DNA from: Alteribacter aurantiacus DSM 18675
GTDB lineage: Bacteria > Bacillota > Bacilli > Bacillales > Salisediminibacteriaceae
Length of the DNA: 64,000 nucleotides
Assembly: GCF_000429705.1 (NCBI RefSeq)
Contig: NZ_KE386942.1
Span: 451,241 to 515,240 of the forward strand
Reading direction: 5' to 3'
In this document: piece by piece, positions 50,786-59,670 of the stretch
How the letters are laid out: each line of letters starts with the position of its first letter
How positions within the stretch are numbered: the stretch's first letter is position 1
Translations under genes and position numbers: made by a program
The notes under the pieces: model-generated
Databases searched by the model: none
Told to the model about the DNA's origin: nothing
Seen by the model: only the letters and a program-made list of their open reading frames with translations

Positions 50786-51679
50786 CTATATTCCTCGCTT
50801 TTTCCCTTTTCCACAATCGCCTAAAAAGGTAACAGCATCTCTTGTGGCGTTCAAGTGTTTCACCGTTTTGTCATACTCCATCGAGGCTACGCACATAAAC
50901 AATGTATCAATGACTTGAAGTTGAGCAATTCGAGACGATGTCGCTCCGCTTCGAAACGTGGACTCTCTCGTCGCGGACGTGTATAGCTTAATGTCAGCCT
51001 GCTCGGATACAGGTGACGTACCGTACTTCGTTAAACTGATCGTGTTCACGTTTTGATTGTTCGCAAGCTTGAGGATTTTGGCCACCTCTCTTGTTTCACC
51101 TGAGAAGGAAACGCCTACGACCGCGTCTTTTTCTGTGGCATTGGCAATCATCGTTGCTGCCATATGGATGTCTGTGAACGCATAGGCCGTTTTATCAATA
51201 CGAACAAACTTCTGCTGGGCGTCCTGAGCAATAATTCCTGATGCTCCAACACCAAAAAAGTGAATACGCTCCGCATCTTTCAACACATGAACCGCACGCT
51301 CAAGCTCCTCTGTGTTTAGCATTTCCGCTGTTTCTCTAATTGTATGAATGCTGTTATTCGTCATTTTATCAATGATTGATGTAATCGATTCGTTCGGTAC
51401 GATATCACGCAACCCGTAGTCGGTCGTTTTTTGCAAATCCCCGGCTATACGGAGCTTTAAGTCCTGCACACCTTTTAAATCAAGGGATTTGCACAACCGA
51501 ATCACCGCCGCTCCACTCGTGGAACTTCTTTTTCCTAGCTCACTTGCCGTAAGAGAGATGGCTTCTTCAGGGTTATCGATGATGTATTGCGCAATTTTTC
51601 TTTCAGATGGTGGTAATAGGGGCAGCATCTCCGTTAGCATGACAAGCCCGCCGGTCATATAAGACATGGGATCACTCAC
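50786..51679 (-). CDS. murR: RpiR/MurR-family sugar-phosphate regulator
   Basis: A 297-residue regulator with an N-terminal RpiR-type helix-turn-helix (LPPSERKIAQYI, SSTSGAAVIRLCKSLDLKG) and a C-terminal SIS domain (HFFGVGASGIIAQDAQQ). MurR proteins sense MurNAc-6-phosphate and control cell-wall sugar recovery. It stands last in the minus-strand cluster order (downstream of the GNAT gene), with namZ, nagZ and anmK genes upstream. The start is unsure: GTG at 51679 or ATG at 51667 are both possible. Confidence 0.8.
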   Translation of the reverse strand: MSDPMSYMTGGLVMLTEMLPLLPPSERKIAQYIIDNPEEAISLTASELGKRSSTSGAAVIRLCKSLDLKGVQDLKLRIAGDLQKTTDYGLRDIVPNESITSIIDKMTNNSIHTIRETAEMLNTEELERAVHVLKDAERIHFFGVGASGIIAQDAQQKFVRIDKTAYAFTDIHMAATMIANATEKDAVVGVSFSGETREVAKILKLANNQNVNTISLTKYGTSPVSEQADIKLYTSATRESTFRSGATSSRIAQLQVIDTLFMCVASMEYDKTVKHLNATRDAVTFLGDCGKGKKRGI

Positions 51680-51747
51680 TTTACATGAGGCTACTGAGAT
51701 TAAATGCTTCAGCGCCTGTTATTTAAATCGTTATTGGTTAGATTATA

Positions 51748-52695
51748 CTAAATTTCTCGCTTCATCACATGAAACGTGCGCGAAACGTGAAAGCCTGATT
51801 TTTTATAAAGGTAGCCTGCAGAAGACGTTTCACTGGTCCACAGGAACCAAGCACCGTGGGCTCCTTCACTTTTCATCACCTGAAGGCATTCGTGAAGCAA
51901 AATCTTTCCGAGCCCTTTTCCTTGTTCTGTTTCATCCACTCCAAAAGGCCCGAAACGCTCGATCACCCCGTCATACGCCCCATACATGCAAAAGCCGACC
52001 ACGCGATCGAAGTGCCTCGCTACGAATATTCTTTCCATCGGGATTCCGTGTAAAACCCCTTCGCGAATGGCTCTCCCCCAATCGGGATTAAACTTTTCGT
52101 TTGCAAACGAAATCGCCTCGTACAGATCTTTTTCACGAGCACGTGTAAACGTATAGCCTTCGCTTTCTCTCGTCATTTTCAATTCATCGATCACCTTTGG
52201 CTTTTCATAGCCTACGAGGCTTTTGTCCATGGCCACTGGTGAATACTGACGTTTATACCCTCTTTTTTGTAAAAAAGCATAGCCTCTTGGATAGGCCTTT
52301 TCATCAATACCGGGGAGGATGTAATTTGGTGCGTACGAAGCGAAAAAAATAGTTGACCTTCCGGCATTTTTCAGAAAATCCTCAGCTTCATCAAACAAAC
52401 GAGTGGCAACTTCTTTTTGCCTGTAGCCGGGCTTAACAAAAAAGAACGTAATCCATCCATTGTCTGGCTCCAAGTCAGCACCCGTCATTGGAAGCAACCT
52501 TCGAATAGCATATACACATCCAACAAGCTGTCCCTCATCACTAGCAATCCGCAATCCCTCAGGGTCAAAATTGGCATCGAGCAAAACGGTGTTTCTAAAT
52601 CGCTTCATATGGATCGGATCTTGTGGCAGACATTCGTTCCACAAATCAATGAGTGCTTGTTCATCTCCTGATTGGTAGTGACGATAAGTGACCAT
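51748..52695 (-). CDS. Double-GNAT acetyltransferase
   Basis: A 315-residue protein of two GNAT halves. The first has a weakened acetyl-CoA loop (RQKEVATRL); the second has the proper one (EQGKGLGKILL). ATG at 52695 has AGGAGG six bases upstream. It lies between murR and namZ and has a relative at 57257-58228 in the same cluster. An amino-sugar acetyltransferase would fit the context, but this is only inferred. Confidence 0.75.
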   Translation of the reverse strand: MVTYRHYQSGDEQALIDLWNECLPQDPIHMKRFRNTVLLDANFDPEGLRIASDEGQLVGCVYAIRRLLPMTGADLEPDNGWITFFFVKPGYRQKEVATRLFDEAEDFLKNAGRSTIFFASYAPNYILPGIDEKAYPRGYAFLQKRGYKRQYSPVAMDKSLVGYEKPKVIDELKMTRESEGYTFTRAREKDLYEAISFANEKFNPDWGRAIREGVLHGIPMERIFVARHFDRVVGFCMYGAYDGVIERFGPFGVDETEQGKGLGKILLHECLQVMKSEGAHGAWFLWTSETSSAGYLYKKSGFHVSRTFHVMKREI

Positions 52696-52705
52696 AATCA
52701 TCCTC

Positions 52706-53851
52706 CTAATATAAATAGAATGGTTTCACCAAGCCTTTGAATTGCTCTTCCTCCTTGGCGCACGTAGCGAAGAAGGCATCCGTATCCTGACGTAAAATCT
52801 GCTCTCGTAACGTTTTAGTACCTGCCAAAAGGTCGAAGAAATACTTGCCGTTCGTGTGTTGCACAAATGAGAACTCTCTTGGATAAAGGGTCGCAACTGT
52901 ACGTAGTAGCGTGACTCCTGCTTTAAGGGGTTTGAGTGCCATCCGGTCTACCACATGGAGCTGAACCCCACCACAAACCTCATCTTTATGCTTTTGATAT
53001 GTAGGTACAAACGAAGTCGGACGCGCCACAACGCCGGGAATGTTCAGTTGATTAAAAGCTTCCGCCAGCTCCGCTCCGTCAATAAAAGGAGCACCGACAT
53101 ATTCAAAGGGCTTCGTTGTTCCTCTCCCTTCAGACACGTTCGTGCCCTCAAATAGACAAGTACCTGGATATAGGACAGCCATATCAACCGTCGGGGCATT
53201 TGGTGATGAAGGAACCCAACAAAGCCCGGTATCATCATAAAACATGTCTCGCATCCATCCGTCCATTTCAACGACGGTAAGCTCACAATTGTAATGGAAC
53301 TCGTCCTTAAACAACCAAGCCAGTTCTCCGATCGTCAATCCATGACGGTTCGGAATCGGCAACAGACCAACAAACGACCTTACGTCTTCTTCAACTACAT
53401 TTCCTTCAATTTGAGCCCCTGAAATCGGGTTGGGACGGTCAAGGACCACAAAATGCTTATCGTATGCTTCGCACGCTTCCATCATGTAAGCCATCGTGTA
53501 AATGTACGTATAATACCTGGAACCGATATCTTGTAAATCAAACACCACAACGTCCACGTCTTCAAGCATTTGTTCACTCGGTTTTTTTGACTTGCCATAT
53601 AAGCTGTATACGGGAATCCCTGTCTTTTTATCCACGGTCGAACGAACAGATTCCCCCTCCTTCGCATCGCCACGAATTCCGTGCTCTGGGGCGTAAAGGG
53701 CCGTTAATTGGATATGGGGATGACGGTGAAACAGGTCAATGGACGGGATGAAATCTTTATTCACACCGGTCATGTTCGTCACAAGGCCGATTCGCTTTCC
53801 TTCGAATGGTTGGTATTCTTCGTCTAAGAACCGATCCAATCCAAGTTTGAT
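52706..53851 (-). CDS. namZ: Exo-beta-N-acetylmuramidase NamZ-like (DUF1343)
   Basis: A DUF1343 protein of 381 residues if it starts at 53851. It has GLVTNMTGV, YAPEHGIRG, FDLQDIGSRYYTYIYTM, DRPNPI and EGRGTTKPFEYVGAPF, all hallmarks of the family. NamZ of B. subtilis (YbbC) removes MurNAc from the non-reducing end of wall fragments. Unlike YbbC there is no signal peptide. AAAAAGGAGG lies directly before the codons ATT-ACA-ATC; the ATC at 53851 has an eight-base gap and gives the usual family start KLGLDRFL. A GTG at 53908 has no usable ribosome site. Confidence 0.85.
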   Translation of the reverse strand: MKLGLDRFLDEEYQPFEGKRIGLVTNMTGVNKDFIPSIDLFHRHPHIQLTALYAPEHGIRGDAKEGESVRSTVDKKTGIPVYSLYGKSKKPSEQMLEDVDVVVFDLQDIGSRYYTYIYTMAYMMEACEAYDKHFVVLDRPNPISGAQIEGNVVEEDVRSFVGLLPIPNRHGLTIGELAWLFKDEFHYNCELTVVEMDGWMRDMFYDDTGLCWVPSSPNAPTVDMAVLYPGTCLFEGTNVSEGRGTTKPFEYVGAPFIDGAELAEAFNQLNIPGVVARPTSFVPTYQKHKDEVCGGVQLHVVDRMALKPLKAGVTLLRTVATLYPREFSFVQHTNGKYFFDLLAGTKTLREQILRQDTDAFFATCAKEEEQFKGLVKPFYLY

Positions 53852-53873
53852 TGTAATCGCCTCCTTTTTCTCG

Positions 53874-54590
53874 TTATTGTGATATAGGAAACCCGGGTAT
53901 GTGAGCACCTTTTCTTACATTTGACCCGATTCTGTATTTTAACGTTTGAGCGTAGGTTGTCCGGTTCAAGCATCCACGGGTCGTTCCTAATGCTTTATAG
54001 TAGTCGTAATAGCGAAAAGAGCTTGCATTCATTACAAACCAGTACTCGCTTATTGCCTTTAAATACGTTTCGAATTCTTCTGTCACATCTACATAAATGT
54101 CCGGTTCGTATTCCGTGTCTTCCCAATTCTCACTGTGAAACACTTGTCTAATACCATGAGGAGGAAGGCCATCCAATTCAAAGCCAGGCAACGCCGCTTT
54201 AAGCCACGCCCCTTCCACAATTTTCGGGCATGCGGCGTGATCGGGATGCATGCTTTTTGTCCAGTGCGTAATCACGAGGTTTGGCTTTTCTTTTCGAAAA
54301 ATCGTAGCCACGCGGGAGACCGTTTCATCATCTACGAAAAGCTCCGCGTCTTTGTAATCAAGAGTCATCGTGTGAACACCGAGAATACTAGCTGCCGCTT
54401 TAGATTCTCGTATTTTTTGATTCTTGTATTCTTTTACACTCGTATGAGGTGGGTTGCCTTTTTCACCAGCAGTAAGGTGAAGGAACGTGACCTTGTGTCC
54501 GGCTTTCGCATATTTATGGGCAATCGCTCCGGCCGCAAGCTCTACATCGCCACAATGGGCTCCAACGAACATAATATGGTCTTTTGCCAA
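53874..54590 (-). CDS. PIG-L/LmbE-family protein with altered active-site motif
   Basis: A 238-residue PIG-L-fold protein. The family motif AHPDDxE is here AHCGDVE: the zinc ligands His and second Asp remain, but the Asp that normally acts as general base is Gly. The distant His ligand is probably in HPDHAAC. PIG-L enzymes remove the N-acetyl group from GlcNAc derivatives. It lies between namZ and nagZ, so an amino-sugar substrate is plausible. TTG start at 54590 after AAAGGAGCCG. Confidence 0.8.
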   Translation of the reverse strand: MAKDHIMFVGAHCGDVELAAGAIAHKYAKAGHKVTFLHLTAGEKGNPPHTSVKEYKNQKIRESKAAASILGVHTMTLDYKDAELFVDDETVSRVATIFRKEKPNLVITHWTKSMHPDHAACPKIVEGAWLKAALPGFELDGLPPHGIRQVFHSENWEDTEYEPDIYVDVTEEFETYLKAISEYWFVMNASSFRYYDYYKALGTTRGCLNRTTYAQTLKYRIGSNVRKGAHIPGFPISQ

Positions 54591-54625
54591 AAAAAACGGC
54601 TCCTTTCATTTGGCTTCATAACAAG

Positions 54626-56188
54626 TTAAAGAGTGACCGGTGCTTTCCCTTTGACATCCTCTTTTCCAAAGATTGCTTTTGCTGCGATTTTTAATGCAGG
54701 ATAGCTAAATTCGTATGTGGCCATGTACGCTCCCACTCCCGGCGGCAAGTGAGCGAGGTCGTAAGGGCTTCTCATAGCAACGACGATCACCGTCTTGTTT
54801 TTCTGAACCAAGTATTTGATAAGAGTCACTTCCTCACTGTTCGGGCCAGCTGAAAGTGTACCAACGATAAACGTAGACGTGTCGTTCATAATGGCGTCTA
54901 GCTCTTCGACTGTTTTAGGCAACGTATACGTTTTGGCACCTTCGCATACAGACTTTACAGCTTCTCCTAGTGCTAAGTGCGCGTATTTCTCGTCTTCTAC
55001 TTGCATCGTTTTTTGGTTTACTGGCTCAAGCACCACCACTTGATCGGTCTTTAAAGGTAGAGCCCCTTCGTTTTTTACGACAGTGACACTTTGTTTATAC
55101 ACTTCTTCGGCAAGCCTTTCGTGTTCCTCGCAACCGACAACAGTAGCAATGGGGCCGTCTGTAACACTCGTATTTTCCCACGTCGCATAGGTGTCTTTTA
55201 ACTTCGACACACGAGCACATGCTTGATCAATCAACGCTTCATCCAAGTCACCATTTACAACCGCACCTTTAATCGCTTCAAGCGCCCCTTTTTGTTTGTC
55301 CAATGTATGAGAAATCATAACGATATCCACGCCTGCTTTGACCGCGGCCAGTCCGCCTTTTTCTGTACCCACGGTTTTTCCGATCGCATCCATTTCCATG
55401 CAATCGGTCGTGACCACACCGTCAAAACCGAGCTCTTCACGAAGAAGCCCTGTCACGATGGTTTTAGATAATGTAGCTGGAACACCCTCTTCTTTCTCAA
55501 GAGCCGGGAAGTGAATGTGCGCCGTCATCACCGTATCTGCCCCTTCTTGAATGCACGCTCGAAACGGCTTAAGCTCGACCTCATTTAAGCGCTCCATCGA
55601 ATGAGGAATGGTTGGAAGCCCTAAATGGGAATCTACATTCGTGTCGCCGTGACCAGGAAAGTGCTTGAGCGTGGTGATCATGCCCCCTTCCTGCATACCT
55701 TTCATCGCTTCACGTCCGAATGAGGCTACCTTATCCGCTTCTTCTCCAAATGATCGAACACCGATCACCGGATTATCCGGGTTATTGTTCACATCAAGAA
55801 CCGGCGCCAAGTTCCAGTTCATGCCGAGAGCCTTTAATTCCTTTGCCGTTGCTAACCCAATATCATAGCTGTACGATTCCTTTTGCGTGGCACCGATCGC
55901 CATCGCTCCGGGAAGTAACGTAGTCCCTTTTTCGAGTCTGCGTACAACACCATTTTCTTGGTCCACACAAATCAATAAAGGCTGCGCGTGCCCTGCTTTT
56001 TTCGCCGTACGTTGTAAATCTGTAGTGAGTCGTAATACTTGCTCTGGTGATTCTATATTTCTAGCAAATAAGATGATCCCACCTACATGATAGTCTTGGA
56101 TAAATTGCTTTACGTCTCTTGGTACTGTCGTGCCATCAAAGCCGATCACCAATAGCTGACCGATCTTCTTTTCTAACAGTGTCGTCAT
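54626..56188 (-). CDS. nagZ: GH3 beta-N-acetylglucosaminidase (NagZ-like), copy 1
   Basis: A 520-residue GH3 enzyme with the NagZ-specific loop KHFPGHGDTNVDSH (His/Asp general acid-base pair) and the nucleophile Asp in VVTTDCMEMDA, plus a C-terminal domain of the longer Gram-positive form. It cleaves GlcNAc from wall fragments. The ATG at 56188 has AGAGGAGC seven bases upstream; a longer frame only overlaps the amidase gene. No signal peptide, so it works in the cytoplasm. Confidence 0.9.
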   Translation of the reverse strand: MTTLLEKKIGQLLVIGFDGTTVPRDVKQFIQDYHVGGIILFARNIESPEQVLRLTTDLQRTAKKAGHAQPLLICVDQENGVVRRLEKGTTLLPGAMAIGATQKESYSYDIGLATAKELKALGMNWNLAPVLDVNNNPDNPVIGVRSFGEEADKVASFGREAMKGMQEGGMITTLKHFPGHGDTNVDSHLGLPTIPHSMERLNEVELKPFRACIQEGADTVMTAHIHFPALEKEEGVPATLSKTIVTGLLREELGFDGVVTTDCMEMDAIGKTVGTEKGGLAAVKAGVDIVMISHTLDKQKGALEAIKGAVVNGDLDEALIDQACARVSKLKDTYATWENTSVTDGPIATVVGCEEHERLAEEVYKQSVTVVKNEGALPLKTDQVVVLEPVNQKTMQVEDEKYAHLALGEAVKSVCEGAKTYTLPKTVEELDAIMNDTSTFIVGTLSAGPNSEEVTLIKYLVQKNKTVIVVAMRSPYDLAHLPPGVGAYMATYEFSYPALKIAAKAIFGKEDVKGKAPVTL

Positions 56189-56207
56189 AGGAAAGCTCCT
56201 CTCGTTT

Positions 56208-57260
56208 CTAATCAATAATATGTGCTCGAACGATGTTATGGAGCAGCGGGCGAAGGCGAACAATCGGTTTTTCCCTGCCAAAATGAACGCGGTTCGTCAA
56301 AAGAATCACGCTAAGCTCCGCCTCAGGATCAATCCAAAGACTCGTTCCTGTATAGCCGGTGTGCCCGTATGACTTATCCGAAAAGAAATCGCCGCACGAG
56401 CTCAGTGCAGGGCTTTTCATATCCCAACCAAGGCCTCGGTGTTGAGGCGCAAAAGAAGTAAGGTTTTCTCGCGCCAAACGTGTGGTCACAGGTGACAACA
56501 GACGTTTTCCACGAAACACCCCGTCCTGCTCAAACATGGATACGATTTTTTGCAAGTCGCCAACCGTCGAAAACAGCCCCGCGTTTCCACTAACCCCACC
56601 CATCCATTCGGCATTATCATCGTGAACGACGCCGTGTTTGTAGTCATTCAAGTACTCGCTGTATTCCGTAGCCGCATACCGTTCACGTGGGAAGTCAGGG
56701 TTAAACCCGGATTCAGTCATCTCAAGGGGCTCGAAAACCTCCCGTTCAACAAACCGGTCGAAGCGTTCTCCCGTAATCGTCTCCACAATCTTATACAACA
56801 AAATGAACCCCAAACAGCTGTAAATCACCTGTTCTCCGATCGGCGCTTCAAGCTTCTCTTGATATATCCTCTCGATGACTTCATCCTTCCCTAGCTTTTC
56901 TTCATAATAAGGGCGATGAGCAGGGAGTCCTGACGTGTGCGTGAGCAAGTGCTTAATCGTAATCGCTTCTTTATCAGGTGAAATCATTTTGGGTAAAAAA
57001 AACGACGCCTTGTCATCGAGCCTCAGCTTCCCTCTTTCCAATAGAAGAAGAACCGCAGGTAACGTGGTAGTCACCTTCGTTAAGGAGGCTACGTCAAATA
57101 CGGTGTTTCGTTTCATCGGCTGTTTATCCGGAAAAATCGTTCTGTATCCGACTGCTTCTTCTAGAATGACTTCTCCTTTATGAGAAACGGATACGACCGC
57201 TCCTGGAATTTCACCCATTTGCATGAATTCGTCGAGTAAGGCGAGAACGTCTTGTTTCAT
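56208..57260 (-). CDS. Beta-lactamase-fold hydrolase (AmiE/YbbE-like)
   Basis: A 350-residue serine beta-lactamase-like hydrolase with the catalytic SxxK (ASLTKVTTT), a YSC segment in place of the usual YxN (YSCLGFILLY) and HTGYTG in place of the KTG box. AmiE of B. subtilis (YbbE) belongs to this fold, is part of the same kind of cluster and removes peptides from MurNAc; YSC instead of YSN should be noted. No signal peptide. It starts inside a GNAT-gene overlap (ATGA at 57257-57260). Confidence 0.78.
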   Translation of the reverse strand: MKQDVLALLDEFMQMGEIPGAVVSVSHKGEVILEEAVGYRTIFPDKQPMKRNTVFDVASLTKVTTTLPAVLLLLERGKLRLDDKASFFLPKMISPDKEAITIKHLLTHTSGLPAHRPYYEEKLGKDEVIERIYQEKLEAPIGEQVIYSCLGFILLYKIVETITGERFDRFVEREVFEPLEMTESGFNPDFPRERYAATEYSEYLNDYKHGVVHDDNAEWMGGVSGNAGLFSTVGDLQKIVSMFEQDGVFRGKRLLSPVTTRLARENLTSFAPQHRGLGWDMKSPALSSCGDFFSDKSYGHTGYTGTSLWIDPEAELSVILLTNRVHFGREKPIVRLRPLLHNIVRAHIID

Positions 57261-58228
57261 TTCGTATCCACTCCTTTTTTATACTGGTCGTACCTTTTCC
57301 ATGTGGTGTAACCAAGCTTTCCGTAAAATTCCGTAAGGCCCGTCCAATCAATGACGATGCGGTCCACGTTTCGCTCTCTGAGAACCCGAACCGCTTCTTT
57401 TACAATGGCAAGCCCGTAGCCGTATTTTCGGTAATGACGGTCTACGCCAAGGGGACCAATTCCTCCTAATCTCCCGTCAAACAGCGGTGCCCAGTACACG
57501 TTTTGGGCAATAAAAGGGGACTCAGGATCGTTGACTCGGCAGAACCCAATGATACGGTCATCCTTTTTGATTACTACAAACGCACTCCCGTCTCCGCCTT
57601 TTTCAAAATACCGAATCGCCTCGTACTCCCATCTACCAGGAAAAGAGCGATGCAAAAAGGAGAGGAGATCGTCTTTTTCTTCTTCTTTTAATATGGAGAA
57701 CGTAGCATCACTAGGGCTCACTCGATCCGGAACAGGTTCTTCCCCGTACTCACAAATCATGTCCACGTCCTGACCGTACGGCACATGATGGACGTAGCCT
57801 CTATTCTCAAACCAGCGTTTCACTGAAGTCGATTCATAAGGGATACCCGGGAAGTAGTGCCACGGGTCCCGCCCAAGGACGAGTTCTTCCGCTCCTGCCT
57901 CCTGTAACGTAGTTTCCGCATGGTGGAGTAATCGTGTTCCAACCCCTTGGTTTTGGTACTTGGACGAAACAAGAAGGACTTGTATCCACCCAAGGGATTT
58001 GGGCATCGAAACGGTCATTTTTTCTTGCCACCTTTTGGCGACGATAAAGCCAGCTACGTGACCCTCATCTGTGATTGCCAACCTGGACGCCTCTTGATCT
58101 ACGTTTTGATCGTGAAAGCTATTTTGTAAAAACAACGCTTTTCGCATTGGAAAACGCTCGTGTAATTCTTCGTTCCATAAGGCAACCATGTCATCGAGTC
58201 GTTCTTCTTGAAGTGGGTGTAGTTGCAT
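57257..58228 (-). CDS. Double-GNAT acetyltransferase, second copy
   Basis: A 323-residue protein of two GNAT halves: first loop KYQNQGVGTRLL, second KYGYGLAIVKEA; both look functional. It overlaps the amidase candidate by four bases, so the two are translated together. It is a relative of the protein at 51748-52695. Context suggests amino sugar or muropeptide acetylation; substrate unknown. Confidence 0.75.
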   Translation of the reverse strand: MQLHPLQEERLDDMVALWNEELHERFPMRKALFLQNSFHDQNVDQEASRLAITDEGHVAGFIVAKRWQEKMTVSMPKSLGWIQVLLVSSKYQNQGVGTRLLHHAETTLQEAGAEELVLGRDPWHYFPGIPYESTSVKRWFENRGYVHHVPYGQDVDMICEYGEEPVPDRVSPSDATFSILKEEEKDDLLSFLHRSFPGRWEYEAIRYFEKGGDGSAFVVIKKDDRIIGFCRVNDPESPFIAQNVYWAPLFDGRLGGIGPLGVDRHYRKYGYGLAIVKEAVRVLRERNVDRIVIDWTGLTEFYGKLGYTTWKRYDQYKKGVDTK

Positions 58229-58260
58229 ATGCGTTCACCTCCACTGTTGGTTTTGGAGAA

Positions 58261-58299
58261 GGCACTGAAAAAGTTTGCTTTTTAACTTTTTCAATGCCT
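58261..58299. repeat. Palindromic hairpin repeat, copy 3
   Basis: GGCACTGAAAAAGTT and AACTTTTTCAATGCC form a stem of 15 bp with one mismatch. Same arms as at 5411-5448 and 5551-5589. Directly beside array E. Confidence 0.78.
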
Positions 58300-58324
58300 T
58301 CGATTTTGGACGGGCTGAAGGGGA

Positions 58325-58466
58325 GTTATGATGAATTTCGTTTGGTTTATAATGGATTTGCAGGCGTTTATGATGAATTTGGTGCTGTTTATAATGAATT
58401 TGCGGGCTTTTATAATGAATTTCGCACCGTTTATAATGAATTTCGCCCCATTTATAATGAATCTCC
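58325..58466 (+). repeat. Intergenic tandem array E, exact 21-bp period
   Basis: Seven units start at 58325, 58346, 58367, 58388, 58409, 58430 and 58451 (last one partial). Consensus TTTATAATGAATTT followed by seven more variable bases. In one plus-strand frame there is no stop, giving a YNEF-x-x-(V/F) heptad; the frame has no ribosome site. It lies between anmK and the double-GNAT gene. Confidence 0.88.
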
Positions 58467-58481
58467 TCTTCCACCGCCCCC

Positions 58482-59645
58482 CTAAAAAGGCAGCGCCAGT
58501 TTCCCCATCGCAACCGCTTTTTTTGCCCCAGTCGCTGTTGGCGTGTTATTCGGTTTCAACCGCAAAAATTCATTGCCGAAAATCGCAAAAGCGATCGCCT
58601 CTTTCGCGTCACTGGAGAAGTCGACCTCTTCCATGGACTTGACCGGCAGTTGCAATTCGGCAGCCAAGCCATTCATGATCACCCGGTTGTGAACGCCACC
58701 GCCACCAACGAACACTTCTTGGATGTTGGCGGACTTAGGAACTTGTTCTTTCACTGTCATAGCAATCGACCGAACCGTATAAGCAGTCACCGTTGCCACA
58801 ATGTCTTCGAACGTGAAGCCTTGCTCGATCCCCTCCTGCCAAATGGCATTGGCTCGTTGTTCCGTGTAATATTCCCTTCCCGTACTTTTCGGGTATGGTA
58901 ATGTCAAAAAACGATCGAATGCCATCAGTTGGTCGAGCCAACGTTCTTTTACCTCCCCTTTAGAAGCGATCTCGCCCCCTTCATCAAAAGCAAGCCGCCC
59001 TTTTGAACCAATACGGACGATCGCATCAACAAGTACGTTGCCAGGTCCCGTATCAAAAGCGACCACAGGCTCTTCTTGATTCCGTTGTGGGGGAAGAACG
59101 GTCAAGTTCGCCATTCCTCCGATATTGGCAAGGATTCGTCCTTTTTCCTTGTGTCGAAATAGAAGTTCGTCTACAAAAGGAACAAGAGGCGCTCCCTGAC
59201 CACCAACTGCCATGTCACTCGGCCTGAAATCTCCGACTGTCACGCAACCCGTTTCGTGAGCAATAACCGACAGCTCACCAATTTGAAGGGTCGCCTGGTC
59301 ATCCGGCATGTGATGAATGGTTTGACCATGTGAGCTAACAAAGTCGATGTCGCTCAATTCAACATCCGAGTGAGCAACCACGTTTTTCACCGCTTCTGCC
59401 ATAAGCATGCCGAGCTCCACATTTAGTTTACAAATCAAATCCACTGAAGACGTTTCCCTGTGGCAGGCGTGCAAAATTCTTTCTTTCATGTCTCCATCGT
59501 ATGGATACGTTTTAAAAGCGAGGAGTTTGACCTCCGTTGAAAAACCAGAACCGCGGATTTCCACCAAAGCGGCATCGATCCCGTCTAATGACGTCCCTGA
59601 CATGAGACCCACAGCGAGGACTCGTTCTTTTTTAAGAGGAATCAT
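58482..59645 (-). CDS. anmK: 1,6-anhydro-N-acetylmuramic acid kinase
   Basis: A 387-residue kinase with the AnmK start GLMSGTSLDGIDA, DFRPSDMAVGGQGAPLVPFVD, FDTGPGN and FVGGGGVHN. It opens and phosphorylates 1,6-anhydroMurNAc to MurNAc-6-phosphate. The ATG at 59645 follows GGGAGTGAAACAC. A MurQ etherase, which would complete the route to GlcNAc-6-phosphate, is not in the window. Confidence 0.93.
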   Translation of the reverse strand: MIPLKKERVLAVGLMSGTSLDGIDAALVEIRGSGFSTEVKLLAFKTYPYDGDMKERILHACHRETSSVDLICKLNVELGMLMAEAVKNVVAHSDVELSDIDFVSSHGQTIHHMPDDQATLQIGELSVIAHETGCVTVGDFRPSDMAVGGQGAPLVPFVDELLFRHKEKGRILANIGGMANLTVLPPQRNQEEPVVAFDTGPGNVLVDAIVRIGSKGRLAFDEGGEIASKGEVKERWLDQLMAFDRFLTLPYPKSTGREYYTEQRANAIWQEGIEQGFTFEDIVATVTAYTVRSIAMTVKEQVPKSANIQEVFVGGGGVHNRVIMNGLAAELQLPVKSMEEVDFSSDAKEAIAFAIFGNEFLRLKPNNTPTATGAKKAVAMGKLALPF

Positions 59646-59670
59646 GTGTTTCACTCCCATTCTGTTCTCG

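Noticed and set aside
58075..58485. Open plus-strand frame with YNEF heptads across array E
   Set aside because: No ribosome site, it runs antisense into the GNAT gene, and it is open only because the DNA repeat length is 21. Sister arrays with 20-bp periods cannot code.
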